Shown piece by piece: positions 10,441 to 19,105 of a stretch of DNA of 64,000 bases (the first letter of the stretch is position 1; each line of letters opens with the position of its first letter). The stretch covers positions 1 through 64,000 of the forward strand of contig CALMPF010000028.1 of assembly GCA_937871505.1 (NCBI GenBank), read 5' to 3'. This DNA is from an uncultured Planctomycetia bacterium (GTDB lineage Bacteria > Planctomycetota > Phycisphaerae > Phycisphaerales > SM1A02). The notes under the pieces are model-generated. The model saw nothing but the letters and a program-made list of their open reading frames with translations, made no database searches and was not told where the DNA came from. A program made the position numbers and the translations under genes.

Positions 10441-11268
10441 TCAGCCGCCCGTCCACGCGCCGAGAAGGATGCCCAGATCGGCGCCGTCGACGATGCCGTC
10501 GCCGTCGAGGTCGGCCTTCGGGTCATCGCTTCCCCACGCGCCGAGCAGCAGACCGAGATCGGCGCCGTCGACGGTCCCGTCGCCGTTGAGGTCGCCGAGC
10601 AGGCTCCGGTCGCCGCAGACGATCCGGAGATTGTCGGCCCCCAGCGTCCACATCTGGAAGATGAAGAAAAACTCGGGATCGCCGTAGAAGAACGTCACCC
10701 GCGTCACATTCTCGATCAGCGCGTTCCAGTCGAAGTTGGCCCCCGGTCCGAATGCGATGTAGGACCAGCCCGCCGGGAGCGACGTGGCGTCGGCGGGGAT
10801 GTCGTAGTCGAAGGACTTCCACGGCTGGCCGGGCACGGGAATGTCAGGACCGAGCGTGTAGGCGGCCCAGTCGTCGTTGGGGTTGCCCGGCGTTCCGTTG
10901 TCGCTCACCAGCATCAGCGCGAGCGGGCGCCCGGCTGCGGAGAAGTCGACGGCGAAGGTGATCAGGTCGACTCCGAGCGAGACGACGCTCTTCTCTCGGT
11001 AGTTGCCGGTGAAGACGGAAGCCCCCTGCGTCCGAAGCTGCGGCGCGAAGGTGTCGAGCCCCTGGGTCCGCATGTACGCTCCGGGATTGCCTCCTGACTG
11101 CGGATAGGTGACGGGGATTCCCCAGGTCCAGTTGCCGATGTTGAGTCCTCCGTCGAAGTCGACGACTGTGGACTCGCACGCGAGTCCGAGTCCTGCGAGG
11201 GAGCCCGCGGCGATCGCGGCGAAGGTGCATGAGAGACGAGAGACGGTGCGAAGGGTCGATGCGGTCAT
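10441..11268 (-). CDS. secreted protein with C-terminal dockerin pair
   Basis: A 275-residue exported protein starting [22 protein letters not shown] (signal peptide, cleavage probably after GLA). The body (about 35-215) looks like a carbohydrate-binding or choice-of-anchor beta-sandwich: [57 protein letters not shown]. Laminin-G/CBM-like folds of unknown ligand fit this pattern. The C-terminus is two dockerin-like loops ([19 protein letters not shown] and [19 protein letters not shown]). AGGA is 3 nt from the ATG, rather close. No cohesin is present here, so the dockerin pair may serve another anchoring role. Confidence 0.85.
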   Translation of the reverse strand: MTASTLRTVSRLSCTFAAIAAGSLAGLGLACESTVVDFDGGLNIGNWTWGIPVTYPQSGGNPGAYMRTQGLDTFAPQLRTQGASVFTGNYREKSVVSLGVDLITFAVDFSAAGRPLALMLVSDNGTPGNPNDDWAAYTLGPDIPVPGQPWKSFDYDIPADATSLPAGWSYIAFGPGANFDWNALIENVTRVTFFYGDPEFFFIFQMWTLGADNLRIVCGDRSLLGDLNGDGTVDGADLGLLLGAWGSDDPKADLDGDGIVDGADLGILLGAWTGG

Positions 11269-11387
11269 GATTCCTGTCTCGCTGGTGCTGCTTCCTGTTC
11301 GGCGTGCCCAGCATCTGTAGGGGCGTGGCACGGTGCCGCCCACATCCGAGGCCGCGCTGACCCCCCCAGCAGCCCGTCCCGCCGCTC

Positions 11388-11393
11388 TACACT
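11388..11393 (+). promoter_or_regulatory. candidate -10 box (TACACT), leaderless start
   Basis: TACACT ends 6 nt before the ATG of the serine acetyltransferase gene, which has no Shine-Dalgarno. A transcript starting at or next to the A of the ATG is expected. No clear -35. Confidence 0.45.
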
Positions 11394-11399
11394 CACGCC

Positions 11400-12398
11400 A
11401 TGTCCGCCGACCCGGGCCTCGGTGCCGCCGACGAGGATCGACTTCCGCCGCTGGATCCGATGCGCCTCGACGATGCGGTCGCCCGGATCGTCGACTCGAT
11501 CGCGTCGGACCGCAGGACCCACCGGCTGGGTTCGACGTTCCTGCCGGACCGCGACGAGGTCATCGCCGTCCTCGATCGGCTCGGCTGGCTCCTCTTCCCC
11601 GGCTACTTCGGGCCGCGCAACGTCACGCCGGGGCGGCTCCGCGCGCACGTCGCCGCGGTCACCGCCGAGATCGGCGAGCGGCTCTTCCGCCAGCTCGATG
11701 CTGCATTCCGGTACGAGCGCGGCGTGGCGCCGGGGTCGCGGCAGTTCGAACTTCGCTGCGCCGAGTGCGAGGCCCGCGCCTCCGAGGTCGGCGCGACGTT
11801 CCTCGCGCGGATTCCCGAGATCCGCCGCCTCCTCAGCCTCGATGTGCAGGCCGCCTTCGACGGCGATCCCGCCGCCCGTCACACCGACGAGATCATCTTC
11901 TGCTACCCCGGCATCCGGGCGCTGGCGGTGCATCGCTGCGCCCACGCGCTGATGCGGCTCGGTGTGCCGCTCATCCCGCGGATGATGGCCGAGCACGCGC
12001 ACTCCCAGACCGGCATTGACATCCATCCCGGGGCGAGCATCGGGAAGAGCTTCTTCATCGACCATGGCACCGGCGTCGTGATCGGCGAGACGGCGGTGAT
12101 CGGCGATCACTGCCGCGTCTATCAGGGCGTCACGCTCGGCGCCGCGTTCTTCGAGAAGGACGACGCGGGCCGGATGGTCCGCGACACCAAGCGCCACCCG
12201 ACGCTCGAGGATCACGTCACCGTCTACGCCGGCGCGACGATCCTCGGCGGCACGACGGTGATCGGGGCCGGCTCGCAGATCAACGGAGGCGTCTTCGTCA
12301 CCAGCTCCGTCCCGCCGGGGCATGTCGTCCGCGCCCCGAGGCTGGAGACCACGCTTCGCAGCAATCCGGAGACGCCTCCGGCGATGTACGCGATCTGA
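11400..12398 (+). CDS. cysE: serine O-acetyltransferase
   Basis: It acetylates serine with acetyl-CoA, the first step of cysteine synthesis. The 332-residue protein has a helical N-terminal region (about 20-190) and then a left-handed beta-helix with hexapeptide repeats ([39 protein letters not shown]), including the catalytic DHGTG histidine. The N-terminal domain is longer than in E. coli CysE and resembles the larger EpsC-like forms. The C-terminus PPAMYAI lacks the usual -DYSI-type tail but ends in Ile, as needed for docking into cysteine synthase. Divergent from the preceding secreted-protein gene. Confidence 0.92.
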   Translation: MSADPGLGAADEDRLPPLDPMRLDDAVARIVDSIASDRRTHRLGSTFLPDRDEVIAVLDRLGWLLFPGYFGPRNVTPGRLRAHVAAVTAEIGERLFRQLDAAFRYERGVAPGSRQFELRCAECEARASEVGATFLARIPEIRRLLSLDVQAAFDGDPAARHTDEIIFCYPGIRALAVHRCAHALMRLGVPLIPRMMAEHAHSQTGIDIHPGASIGKSFFIDHGTGVVIGETAVIGDHCRVYQGVTLGAAFFEKDDAGRMVRDTKRHPTLEDHVTVYAGATILGGTTVIGAGSQINGGVFVTSSVPPGHVVRAPRLETTLRSNPETPPAMYAI

Positions 12399-12467
12399 AC
12401 TCGCCCTCGACGGCTCGCCAGCGCGCGGCGCGACGTCCCGCAAGCCCCTCGGGGCGCGACCGGCCGT

Positions 12468-12488
12468 CCGTGCCCGGACCGGACACGG
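12468..12488. terminator. possible bidirectional hairpin between convergent genes
   Basis: CCGTGCCCGG and CCGGACACGG pair over 10 positions with one mismatch and almost no loop. It lies between the ends of cysE (+) and the lipoprotein gene (-). There is no T tract, so termination is a guess from position. Confidence 0.3.
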
Positions 12489-12496
12489 GCGTCGCC

Positions 12497-14083
12497 TCAG
12501 CCGGCGCTGCGGGCCTCGCCGCGACGCTTCTCGCGGCCCTCGCGGCCCTCGCGGAAGATCACCCGCTCCGCGCCCCGCCGGATGAGCGGCGCCGCCACGA
12601 GCACCGCGCCGAGGGCCCCGACCAGGATCAGTCCGGCCCGAAGGATGCGCTCCACGAGCGCGTCTCCGGCCTCGATCGCCGACGCCCCGAGGCCGGCGAG
12701 CGGACCGCCGCCGGCGGCGCTGCGATCACCGACCTTCTCAAGCTCCCTCAGAAGGTCGCGCATCTCGGCGGCTGCGCGGCGCGTGGCCTCGAACATCGAG
12801 GTGACTTCGGCGAGCGTCGAAGGCTGATCGTCCGCGACGCCGCTCGATGGCTCGTCCTCGCCGGACCATGCCGAGGGGATCCGCGCGAAGGCGTCGCTTC
12901 CCTCGCGAACGGCGACCGAGGCCTGCTCGAGAACCTCCAGCAGCCCGCGGACCTCGACGATCGTCGGCTGAAGCGCCGGCCCGGCCCGCTCGATCGTCGC
13001 GAGAAGCTCGGCACGCTGACGGTCGAGCGCTCCGGAGATCTGCGCGATCGTCGCCTCGCGCTCCGCAGAAACTCGCTTCGAGAGGTCCTCCATCGCCGCG
13101 ACCCTGACCTCGTCAAGGCGGCGAGCGAGGTCCTCCAGCGCTGCCGCGCGGGCCTCCTCGACCAGCCGCGGCAGGTCCTCGGCGAAGCTCGCGAACGCCG
13201 CCGACGAGCGCGCGATCTCCTCGATCGAATCCAGCGCCTGCCGCGCCTGCGGCGTGGACGTCAGGTTCGCGAAGACGCTGTCGGCCGTGAGCGTCACCAG
13301 GACCGGAGTCCGCTCCACGAAGTAGAAGACGCGCTCGGAGAGCTGGCGGATGCTGCGGAGCTCGGCCGCGATCGGATCCGCCCCGGCGAATGGATCGAGG
13401 AAGAGAAGCTGGAAGATGCTCGTCGGGCCCTTGGTGCTCGCCGCGGTCAGCCGGTACGCCATGAAGTCGTCGAACCGGACGTGGGAGACGTACCGCTGGC
13501 CGGGGTTGTCCTCTCGCCACTTGACCATGAGCTCGCGCAGCTCGTCCTGCTCCGACTGCGTCAGGAAGGTCCCGACGAGCAGCCACGCCTCGCTCTCCTG
13601 CTGCCGCGCCGCCACGAGCAGCGCGTCGCCCTCGGCGTGCAGCAGCTCGGGGATCCAGTAGCTCTCGAGAAGCTGCCTCCGGAGCGTCGCGAAGACGGTG
13701 ACGTTGATCGCCCCGACGATCGGGCTCGGATCGGTCGCGATCGTCATCAGCGCGAGGCTCGTGTTGAGCCTCGACCGCAGGGCCCAGAGCCTGATCTCCT
13801 CCGTGCTGCCGTCGCGCCGCAGCCGGTTCAGCAGGTCGATCGCCTGCACCATGTAGCTGTCGGCGTAGCCCATGAGCTGCGCCTGGAGCCGATCGATGTC
13901 GATCCGGCGCGTCAAGCCGGGCGCCGTGCGGCCGGTCGCACCGCTCCGGCCCGCCGCGGCGGGACCTTGCGGGCCCTGGCAGCCTCCCATCCCCGCCAGC
14001 GGGAGCGCGAGCGTCGCGGCGATGGCGATCGACAGCGGCGCGGCGGCGGCCGCCGCCCGCGAGCGGATGGCGCGGAGAAGCAT
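12497..14083 (-). CDS. large coiled-coil lipoprotein with C-terminal membrane helix
   Basis: A 528-residue protein I do not recognise. A signal sequence ends in a lipobox-like LAGMGGC (Cys about 35). The next 230 residues are mostly helical (YADSYMVQAIDLLNRLRR, LWALRSRLNTSLALMTIATDP). Residues about 290-430 are rich in Glu, Ala and Arg with heptad character (EEARAAALEDLARRLDEV). Near residue 490 is one membrane helix (AGLILVGALGAVLVAAPLI), followed by a very basic tail. The DNA for the tail contains short repeats (GCGGCCCTC). A lipid anchor plus a second membrane segment suggests an envelope-spanning or tethering role. Convergent with cysE. Confidence 0.7.
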   Translation of the reverse strand: MLLRAIRSRAAAAAAPLSIAIAATLALPLAGMGGCQGPQGPAAAGRSGATGRTAPGLTRRIDIDRLQAQLMGYADSYMVQAIDLLNRLRRDGSTEEIRLWALRSRLNTSLALMTIATDPSPIVGAINVTVFATLRRQLLESYWIPELLHAEGDALLVAARQQESEAWLLVGTFLTQSEQDELRELMVKWREDNPGQRYVSHVRFDDFMAYRLTAASTKGPTSIFQLLFLDPFAGADPIAAELRSIRQLSERVFYFVERTPVLVTLTADSVFANLTSTPQARQALDSIEEIARSSAAFASFAEDLPRLVEEARAAALEDLARRLDEVRVAAMEDLSKRVSAEREATIAQISGALDRQRAELLATIERAGPALQPTIVEVRGLLEVLEQASVAVREGSDAFARIPSAWSGEDEPSSGVADDQPSTLAEVTSMFEATRRAAAEMRDLLRELEKVGDRSAAGGGPLAGLGASAIEAGDALVERILRAGLILVGALGAVLVAAPLIRRGAERVIFREGREGREKRRGEARSAG

Positions 14084-14158
14084 GGGTGCGCGTGAGAACG
14101 GCGGGCGCTTCCGCCTCAGTCCGTCGGACCCGAGGCGGTGGGCCCTCCGGAATCCGGG

Positions 14159-14521
14159 TCAGCGCGAGGCGACAGCCTCGCCGGGCGTCTCGGCGTCGGA
14201 CTCCTCGTGCGGGTGCTCGGCGCAGGCGTCCGTCTTCGGCTCGGCGGCATGCTCGCAGGTCTTCGCAGCGGAGAGCGAGCACATGCCTTCCTGCGTGACG
14301 CTCGCCGCGACGGCATGATCGCAGTGCAACGCCTTGTCTGCGCACTCCGACTTGTGTCTCTCGCAGCAGCCGTCGCCGACGGCGCCGAGATCGACCGAAA
14401 GAGCGGATGGCGCCTCGCAGCAGAGGCCGCAGCCTCCGGGGAGCACGCCGAAGTACCCGGCGACGCCGAGGCCTGCGGCGACGACGCCGAGCGTGAGTGC
14501 GATGGGAGCGATCGAAGGCAT
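14159..14521 (-). CDS. small membrane-anchored cysteine/histidine-rich protein
   Basis: 120 residues starting [23 protein letters not shown], one N-terminal membrane segment, then a short domain with eleven cysteines ([44 protein letters not shown]) and several histidines. The spacing suggests metal binding or disulphides; I cannot name a family. The acidic His/Glu tail supports metal binding. No Shine-Dalgarno. Divergent from the aconitase gene. Confidence 0.65.
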   Translation of the reverse strand: MPSIAPIALTLGVVAAGLGVAGYFGVLPGGCGLCCEAPSALSVDLGAVGDGCCERHKSECADKALHCDHAVAASVTQEGMCSLSAAKTCEHAAEPKTDACAEHPHEESDAETPGEAVASR

Positions 14522-14781
14522 GGGAGGAGTCCGCAAGTGAGCTGGGAAGCGCGAAGCTGCTGAGCCTTCGCGACGGGCGCGGACGGCCAACGAGGTCCGT
14601 TCGGCCCCTGCTGAGACCCGTTCTTATAGCGCCCTTCCCGCTTCGCGACGCGACCGTCCGCCCTTCGCCCCCGCCGCCACTACACTGCGAATCCCCTTCG
14701 GAGGCCGCTCCCGGGAGACGCCCGGCCGCCCGCCGAGGCCCCGCCGCACCGCTCCCCGCCGCACGCTCCCGCTCCCTCCCC

Positions 14782-17550
14782 ATGCCCAAGCCGCCCCTTG
14801 CCGCCGCCGCCCGAACCGCCATCGAGACCCCGCTCGGCCCGCGGACGATCGCCCGCCTCGACCTGCTCCGCGACCGGACCGACCTCGACGCGATGCCATG
14901 CAGCATCAAGGTGCTGCTCGAAGCGTGCCTGCGCAATCTCGACGGGCGGGTCGTCACCGACGAGCACCTCGACGCGCTCTGCCGCTACGACGCGCGGAGC
15001 GTCGGCGACGACGAGATCGCGTTCATGCCCGGGCGGGTGGTGCTCCAGGACTTCACCGGCGTTCCCTGCGTCGTCGATCTCGCGGCGATGCGCGACGCGA
15101 TGATCGCCCTCGGCGGCGATCCCTCGAAGGTGAACCCGCTGGTGCCGTGCGACCTCGTGATCGACCACTCGGTGCAGGTCGACGCCTTCAACTCCGGCGT
15201 CGCCCTGACGATCAACTCTCAGAAGGAGTTCGATCGCAACCGCGAGCGCTACGAGTTCCTCAAGTGGGGCCAGTCGGCGCTGAGCAACTTCCGCGTGGTG
15301 CCTCCCGCGACCGGGATCGTCCACCAGGTCAACATCGAGCATCTCGCAAAGGTCGTCTGGGAGCGGAGCGCCGACGGGGTCGCGACGCTCTTCCCCGATT
15401 CGCTCGTCGGGACCGACAGCCACACGACCATGGTCAACGGCCTCGGCGTCGTCGGGTGGGGCGTCGGAGGCATCGAGGCCGAGGCAGTGATGCTCGGACA
15501 GCCGATCTACATGCGCATCCCGGAGGTGGTCGGCGTGCGGCTCGCGGGGAGGCTGCGCGAGGGCGTCACCGCGACGGATCTCGTGCTGCGCGTCACCGAG
15601 CTGCTGCGGGCCTTCGGCGTGGTGGAGCGGTTCGTCGAGTTCTTCGGGCCCGGCCTCGACCAGATGCCGGTCGCCAACCGCGCCACGATCGGGAACATGG
15701 CGCCGGAGTACGGAGCGACGATCGGCTTCTTCCCCGTCGATGAGCGCACGCTCGAGTATCTCAGGCTGACCGGCAGGGACGAGCGCCTCGTCCGCACCGT
15801 CGAGCAGTACAGCAAGCTCCAGGGCCTCTGGCGAGACGACCGCCGCAAGGTCCGCTTCACGAGCGAGCTCGAGCTCGACCTGGCGACGATCGAGCCGGCG
15901 CTCGCCGGGCCGCGCAGGCCGCAGGACCGCGTCGCCCTCTCCGCAATGAAGCCCGCGTGGCGCCACGAGCTGGCGAGCTTCTACCGCAAGGCGGCGACCG
16001 TGCCGGAGGCGGCGGAGACCGCGTCGGCGGCGGCGGCCGCGACGGCGGTCGCGGACAAGGAAGGCGTTCCGGTGAACGTCGACGGCGAGGAGTTCGTGCT
16101 TGCCCACGGCGACGTCGTGATCGCGGCGATCACGAGCTGCACCAACACCAGCAACCCCAGCGTCATGGTCGCTGCGGGACTGCTGGCGCGGAACGCCGTC
16201 CGGCGCGGGCTCTCCCGACGACCGTGGGTCAAGACATCGCTCGCGCCGGGATCCAAGGTCGTCACCGAGTACCTCGTCCACTCGGGCCTCCTTCCCGACC
16301 TCGAGGCGCTCGGCTTCCACGTCGTCGGCTACGGGTGCACGACCTGCATCGGCAACTCGGGACCGATCGACGAGGCGCTCAGCGCCGCCATCGGCGAGCA
16401 CGATCTCGTCGTCGCGAGCGTGCTCAGCGGCAACCGCAACTTCGAGGGGCGCATCCATCCGGACGTCAAGGCGAACTACCTCGCGTCGCCCCCCTTGGTC
16501 GTCGCCTACGCGCTCGCGGGCACGGTGGACATCGACCTCGCGACCGAGCCCATCGGCACCGGCCACGACGGGACGCCGGTCTACCTGCGCGATCTCTGGC
16601 CGTCCGAGCGCGAGATCCAGGAGACGATCGCGGCGCACGTGACGACCGAGCAGTTCCGGCACGAGTACGCCGACGTCTTCCTCGGTTCGGAGGAGTGGCA
16701 GGCGATCCGCACGTCGACGGGAGAGCTCTACGGGTGGAATCCGTCGTCGACGTACATCCAGAATCCTCCCTACTTCGTGGGGATGCCCCGCCGTCCGGCC
16801 CCGATCGCCGCGGTCCGCGGCGCCCGCGTCCTGGCGAAGCTCGGCGACTCCGTCACCACCGATCACATCTCGCCCGCCGGGTCGATCAAGGCCGATTCGC
16901 CCGCCGGTCGCTGGCTGATCGAGCACGGGCAGCCGCCGGCGATGTTCAACAGCTATGGCTCGCGGCGCGGAAACGACCGCGTGATGACCCGCGGCACGTT
17001 CGCCAACATCAGGATCCGCAACCACATCGCGCCCGGCATCGAGGGCGGCGTCACGACCGACTTCCTCGACCCGAGCGTCGGCGACGGCCTCGCGGGCGGA
17101 TCGATCAAGCCGATCTTCGACGCTGCGGAGAACTACCGGTCCCACGGGGTTCCCCTCGTGGTGCTGGCGGGCAAGGACTACGGGATGGGCTCCTCGCGCG
17201 ACTGGGCGGCGAAGGGGACGTTCCTGCTCGGCGTCCGGGCGGTGATCGCCGAGAGCTTCGAGCGGATCCACCGGAGCAACCTCGTCGGGATGGGCGTCCT
17301 CCCGCTGACCTACCTCCCCGGCGAGAGCGCCGCGACGTTCGGTCTCGACGGGACCGAGGAGTACGACATCGACGTCGACGACCGGCTCCATCCCCGCCAG
17401 GAGCTCGTGGTCACCGCACGCCGGCGCGACGGCGGAAGGACCTCCTTCCGCGTGCTCGCGCGCGTCGACACGCCGGTCGAGGTCGACTACTACCGCAACG
17501 GCGGCATCCTCCACACGGTCCTCCGGCGGATGGCCGAAGCGGACGCCTGA
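14782..17550 (+). CDS. acnA: aconitate hydratase A
   Basis: It isomerises citrate and isocitrate in the TCA cycle, using a [4Fe-4S] cluster. The 922-residue protein has the AcnA layout with the swivel domain last. Cluster ligands are Cys453 ([11 protein letters not shown]) and Cys519/Cys522 ([11 protein letters not shown]). Other signatures are [19 protein letters not shown] and [16 protein letters not shown] start at ATG 14782 ([12 protein letters not shown]) since the family begins nearby; longer in-frame extensions are Arg/Pro-rich. A TACACT box lies about 90 bp upstream. argJ follows after 10 bases, so the two are probably co-transcribed. Confidence 0.97.
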   Translation: MPKPPLAAAARTAIETPLGPRTIARLDLLRDRTDLDAMPCSIKVLLEACLRNLDGRVVTDEHLDALCRYDARSVGDDEIAFMPGRVVLQDFTGVPCVVDLAAMRDAMIALGGDPSKVNPLVPCDLVIDHSVQVDAFNSGVALTINSQKEFDRNRERYEFLKWGQSALSNFRVVPPATGIVHQVNIEHLAKVVWERSADGVATLFPDSLVGTDSHTTMVNGLGVVGWGVGGIEAEAVMLGQPIYMRIPEVVGVRLAGRLREGVTATDLVLRVTELLRAFGVVERFVEFFGPGLDQMPVANRATIGNMAPEYGATIGFFPVDERTLEYLRLTGRDERLVRTVEQYSKLQGLWRDDRRKVRFTSELELDLATIEPALAGPRRPQDRVALSAMKPAWRHELASFYRKAATVPEAAETASAAAAATAVADKEGVPVNVDGEEFVLAHGDVVIAAITSCTNTSNPSVMVAAGLLARNAVRRGLSRRPWVKTSLAPGSKVVTEYLVHSGLLPDLEALGFHVVGYGCTTCIGNSGPIDEALSAAIGEHDLVVASVLSGNRNFEGRIHPDVKANYLASPPLVVAYALAGTVDIDLATEPIGTGHDGTPVYLRDLWPSEREIQETIAAHVTTEQFRHEYADVFLGSEEWQAIRTSTGELYGWNPSSTYIQNPPYFVGMPRRPAPIAAVRGARVLAKLGDSVTTDHISPAGSIKADSPAGRWLIEHGQPPAMFNSYGSRRGNDRVMTRGTFANIRIRNHIAPGIEGGVTTDFLDPSVGDGLAGGSIKPIFDAAENYRSHGVPLVVLAGKDYGMGSSRDWAAKGTFLLGVRAVIAESFERIHRSNLVGMGVLPLTYLPGESAATFGLDGTEEYDIDVDDRLHPRQELVVTARRRDGGRTSFRVLARVDTPVEVDYYRNGGILHTVLRRMAEADA

Positions 17551-17560
17551 CGCCCACCCG

Positions 17561-18781
17561 ATGCCCTCCGGCTTCACCTTCAACGGCGTTCGCGCTGGGA
17601 TCAAGCCCTCGGGACGCTCCGATCTGGCGGTCGTCCTCGCCCCTGCCGGCGCTTCGGCGGCGGCTCTGTTCACGACCAACCGGATGCGCGCAGCGCCGGT
17701 GGTCGTGAGCGAGGATCACCTCCGGTCCGGGCGCGGTGACGTCCGCGCGGTGCTGATCAACGCCGGCTGCGCCAACGCGGCGACTGGCCCCGACGGAGTC
17801 CGCCGGTGCATCGCCACCGCGACGGCGCTGGCGGAGCGCATCGGTTGCCTGCCCGATCAGGTTCTCGTCGCCTCGACCGGCGTGATCGGGGTCCCGCTGC
17901 CCGATGCGCGCATCGTCGCAGCGCTCGATGCGCTGGTCGCCGGCGCCGGCGCCGACGCCGACGCGCTGACCCGAGCGGCCGAGGCGATCCTGACCACGGA
18001 TACGCATCCGAAGATCGCCCGTGCCGCGGTCGCGGGCGGCGGCGCCTCCGTCGTCGGGTTCGCCAAGGGAGCCGGGATGATCCACCCGTCGCTGGCGCCG
18101 GCGATCGCCGGAGGAGATCCTCCGAACGCCGCGCACGCGACGATGATCGCCGTCCTCGTCACCGACGCCGCCGCGGCCCCTGCGGTGCTCGAGCGGCTGC
18201 TTCTCCGCGGCTGCGATCGCTCTTTCCACCGCATCACCATCGACGGCGACACCTCGACCAACGATGCGGTCTTCGCACTCGCCTCCGGCGCCGCCGGCGC
18301 GGTCGCGGAGGACGCGCTCGCTGCGGCGCTGCACGAGGTCATGCGCACGCTGGCGCTGGCGATCGCGCGCGACGGCGAGGGCGCCAGGCGACTCGTGACC
18401 GTCCGCGCCACGGGCGCCGCCTCGGCGGAGGACGCGCTGAAGGCGGCGAGGACGGTCGCAAGCTCGCTGCTCGTCCGGACGGCGATCGCGGGAGGCGATC
18501 CGAACTGGGGGAGGATCGCGGCCGCGATCGGACGCAGCGGCGCGCTGTTCGACGCGGAGACGCTGCGCATCGCGGCCGACGGGGTGGTCCTCTACGAGCG
18601 CGGTGCGCCCTCCGCGATCGATCCGCATCGGCGCGGCGCGATCTTCCGCGGCGAGTCGGTCTTGATCGAGATCGACCTCGGCGCCGCCCCGCACCGGGCG
18701 CCCGAGGGCTTTGCCGACGAGTTCCACACCTGCGATCTCACCGAGGAGTACGTGAGGGTGAACGCGGAGTACACGACCTAG
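17561..18781 (+). CDS. argJ: bifunctional glutamate N-acetyltransferase / ornithine acetyltransferase
   Basis: ArgJ transfers the acetyl group from acetylornithine to glutamate and so recycles it in arginine synthesis. The 406-residue precursor normally cuts itself before a threonine into alpha and beta chains; here the site is HATM with Thr194 as nucleophile. Other family motifs: STGVIGVPLP, HPKIARA, GDTSTNDAVF, GGDPNWGRIAAAIG and a C-terminal DLTEEYVRVNAEYTT. The TAG stop lies inside the target site of the miniature inverted-repeat element that starts right after it, so the insertion left the protein intact. Confidence 0.96.
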   Translation: MPSGFTFNGVRAGIKPSGRSDLAVVLAPAGASAAALFTTNRMRAAPVVVSEDHLRSGRGDVRAVLINAGCANAATGPDGVRRCIATATALAERIGCLPDQVLVASTGVIGVPLPDARIVAALDALVAGAGADADALTRAAEAILTTDTHPKIARAAVAGGGASVVGFAKGAGMIHPSLAPAIAGGDPPNAAHATMIAVLVTDAAAAPAVLERLLLRGCDRSFHRITIDGDTSTNDAVFALASGAAGAVAEDALAAALHEVMRTLALAIARDGEGARRLVTVRATGAASAEDALKAARTVASSLLVRTAIAGGDPNWGRIAAAIGRSGALFDAETLRIAADGVVLYERGAPSAIDPHRRGAIFRGESVLIEIDLGAAPHRAPEGFADEFHTCDLTEEYVRVNAEYTT

Positions 18782-18907
18782 GAGTCTGCGTCACGGAGTA
18801 ATCGACAGCCCGTCCAAGGGTACTTGACCGTCGAAAACCCTGTGGGGTCTAGAGGCATCAAGAACCCTTCGACGGGGTGGCGCACGTTCCGTGACGCAGA
18901 CTCCTAG
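18778..18907. mobile_element. 122-bp miniature inverted-repeat element with CTAG target duplication
   Basis: GAGTCTGCGTCACGGA (18782-18797) and its exact inverted copy (18888-18903) are 16-bp terminal repeats, each flanked by CTAG (18778-18781, 18904-18907), which would be a 4-bp target duplication of the kind IS5-type elements leave at YTAR sites. Inside is a second inverted repeat of 19 bp with two mismatches (18809-18827 and 18858-18876). Nothing is encoded. RNA from either strand would fold into a long hairpin, so it may also end transcription between argJ (+) and the kinase gene (-). One end recurs at 51429-51444 beside a transposase relic. Confidence 0.75.
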
Positions 18908-19105
18908 CACTCCAGCGCCCCTTGTCCCCTGCTGCGGCGTCCGGAAGCGGCGTTCTGCTGCGTCGAAGCTCGCAGCTGGTGCTTGATGGCCCGCAGCGGG
19001 GCCACCGGCGCCCCATCTGCTTCGCTTCTCCTTGCAGAACATCCCCTTCCGACCGCCTCGCGACGGACCCAAGAGGCGCTGGAGTGCTCGCTTCGCGGCG
19101 CTCGT

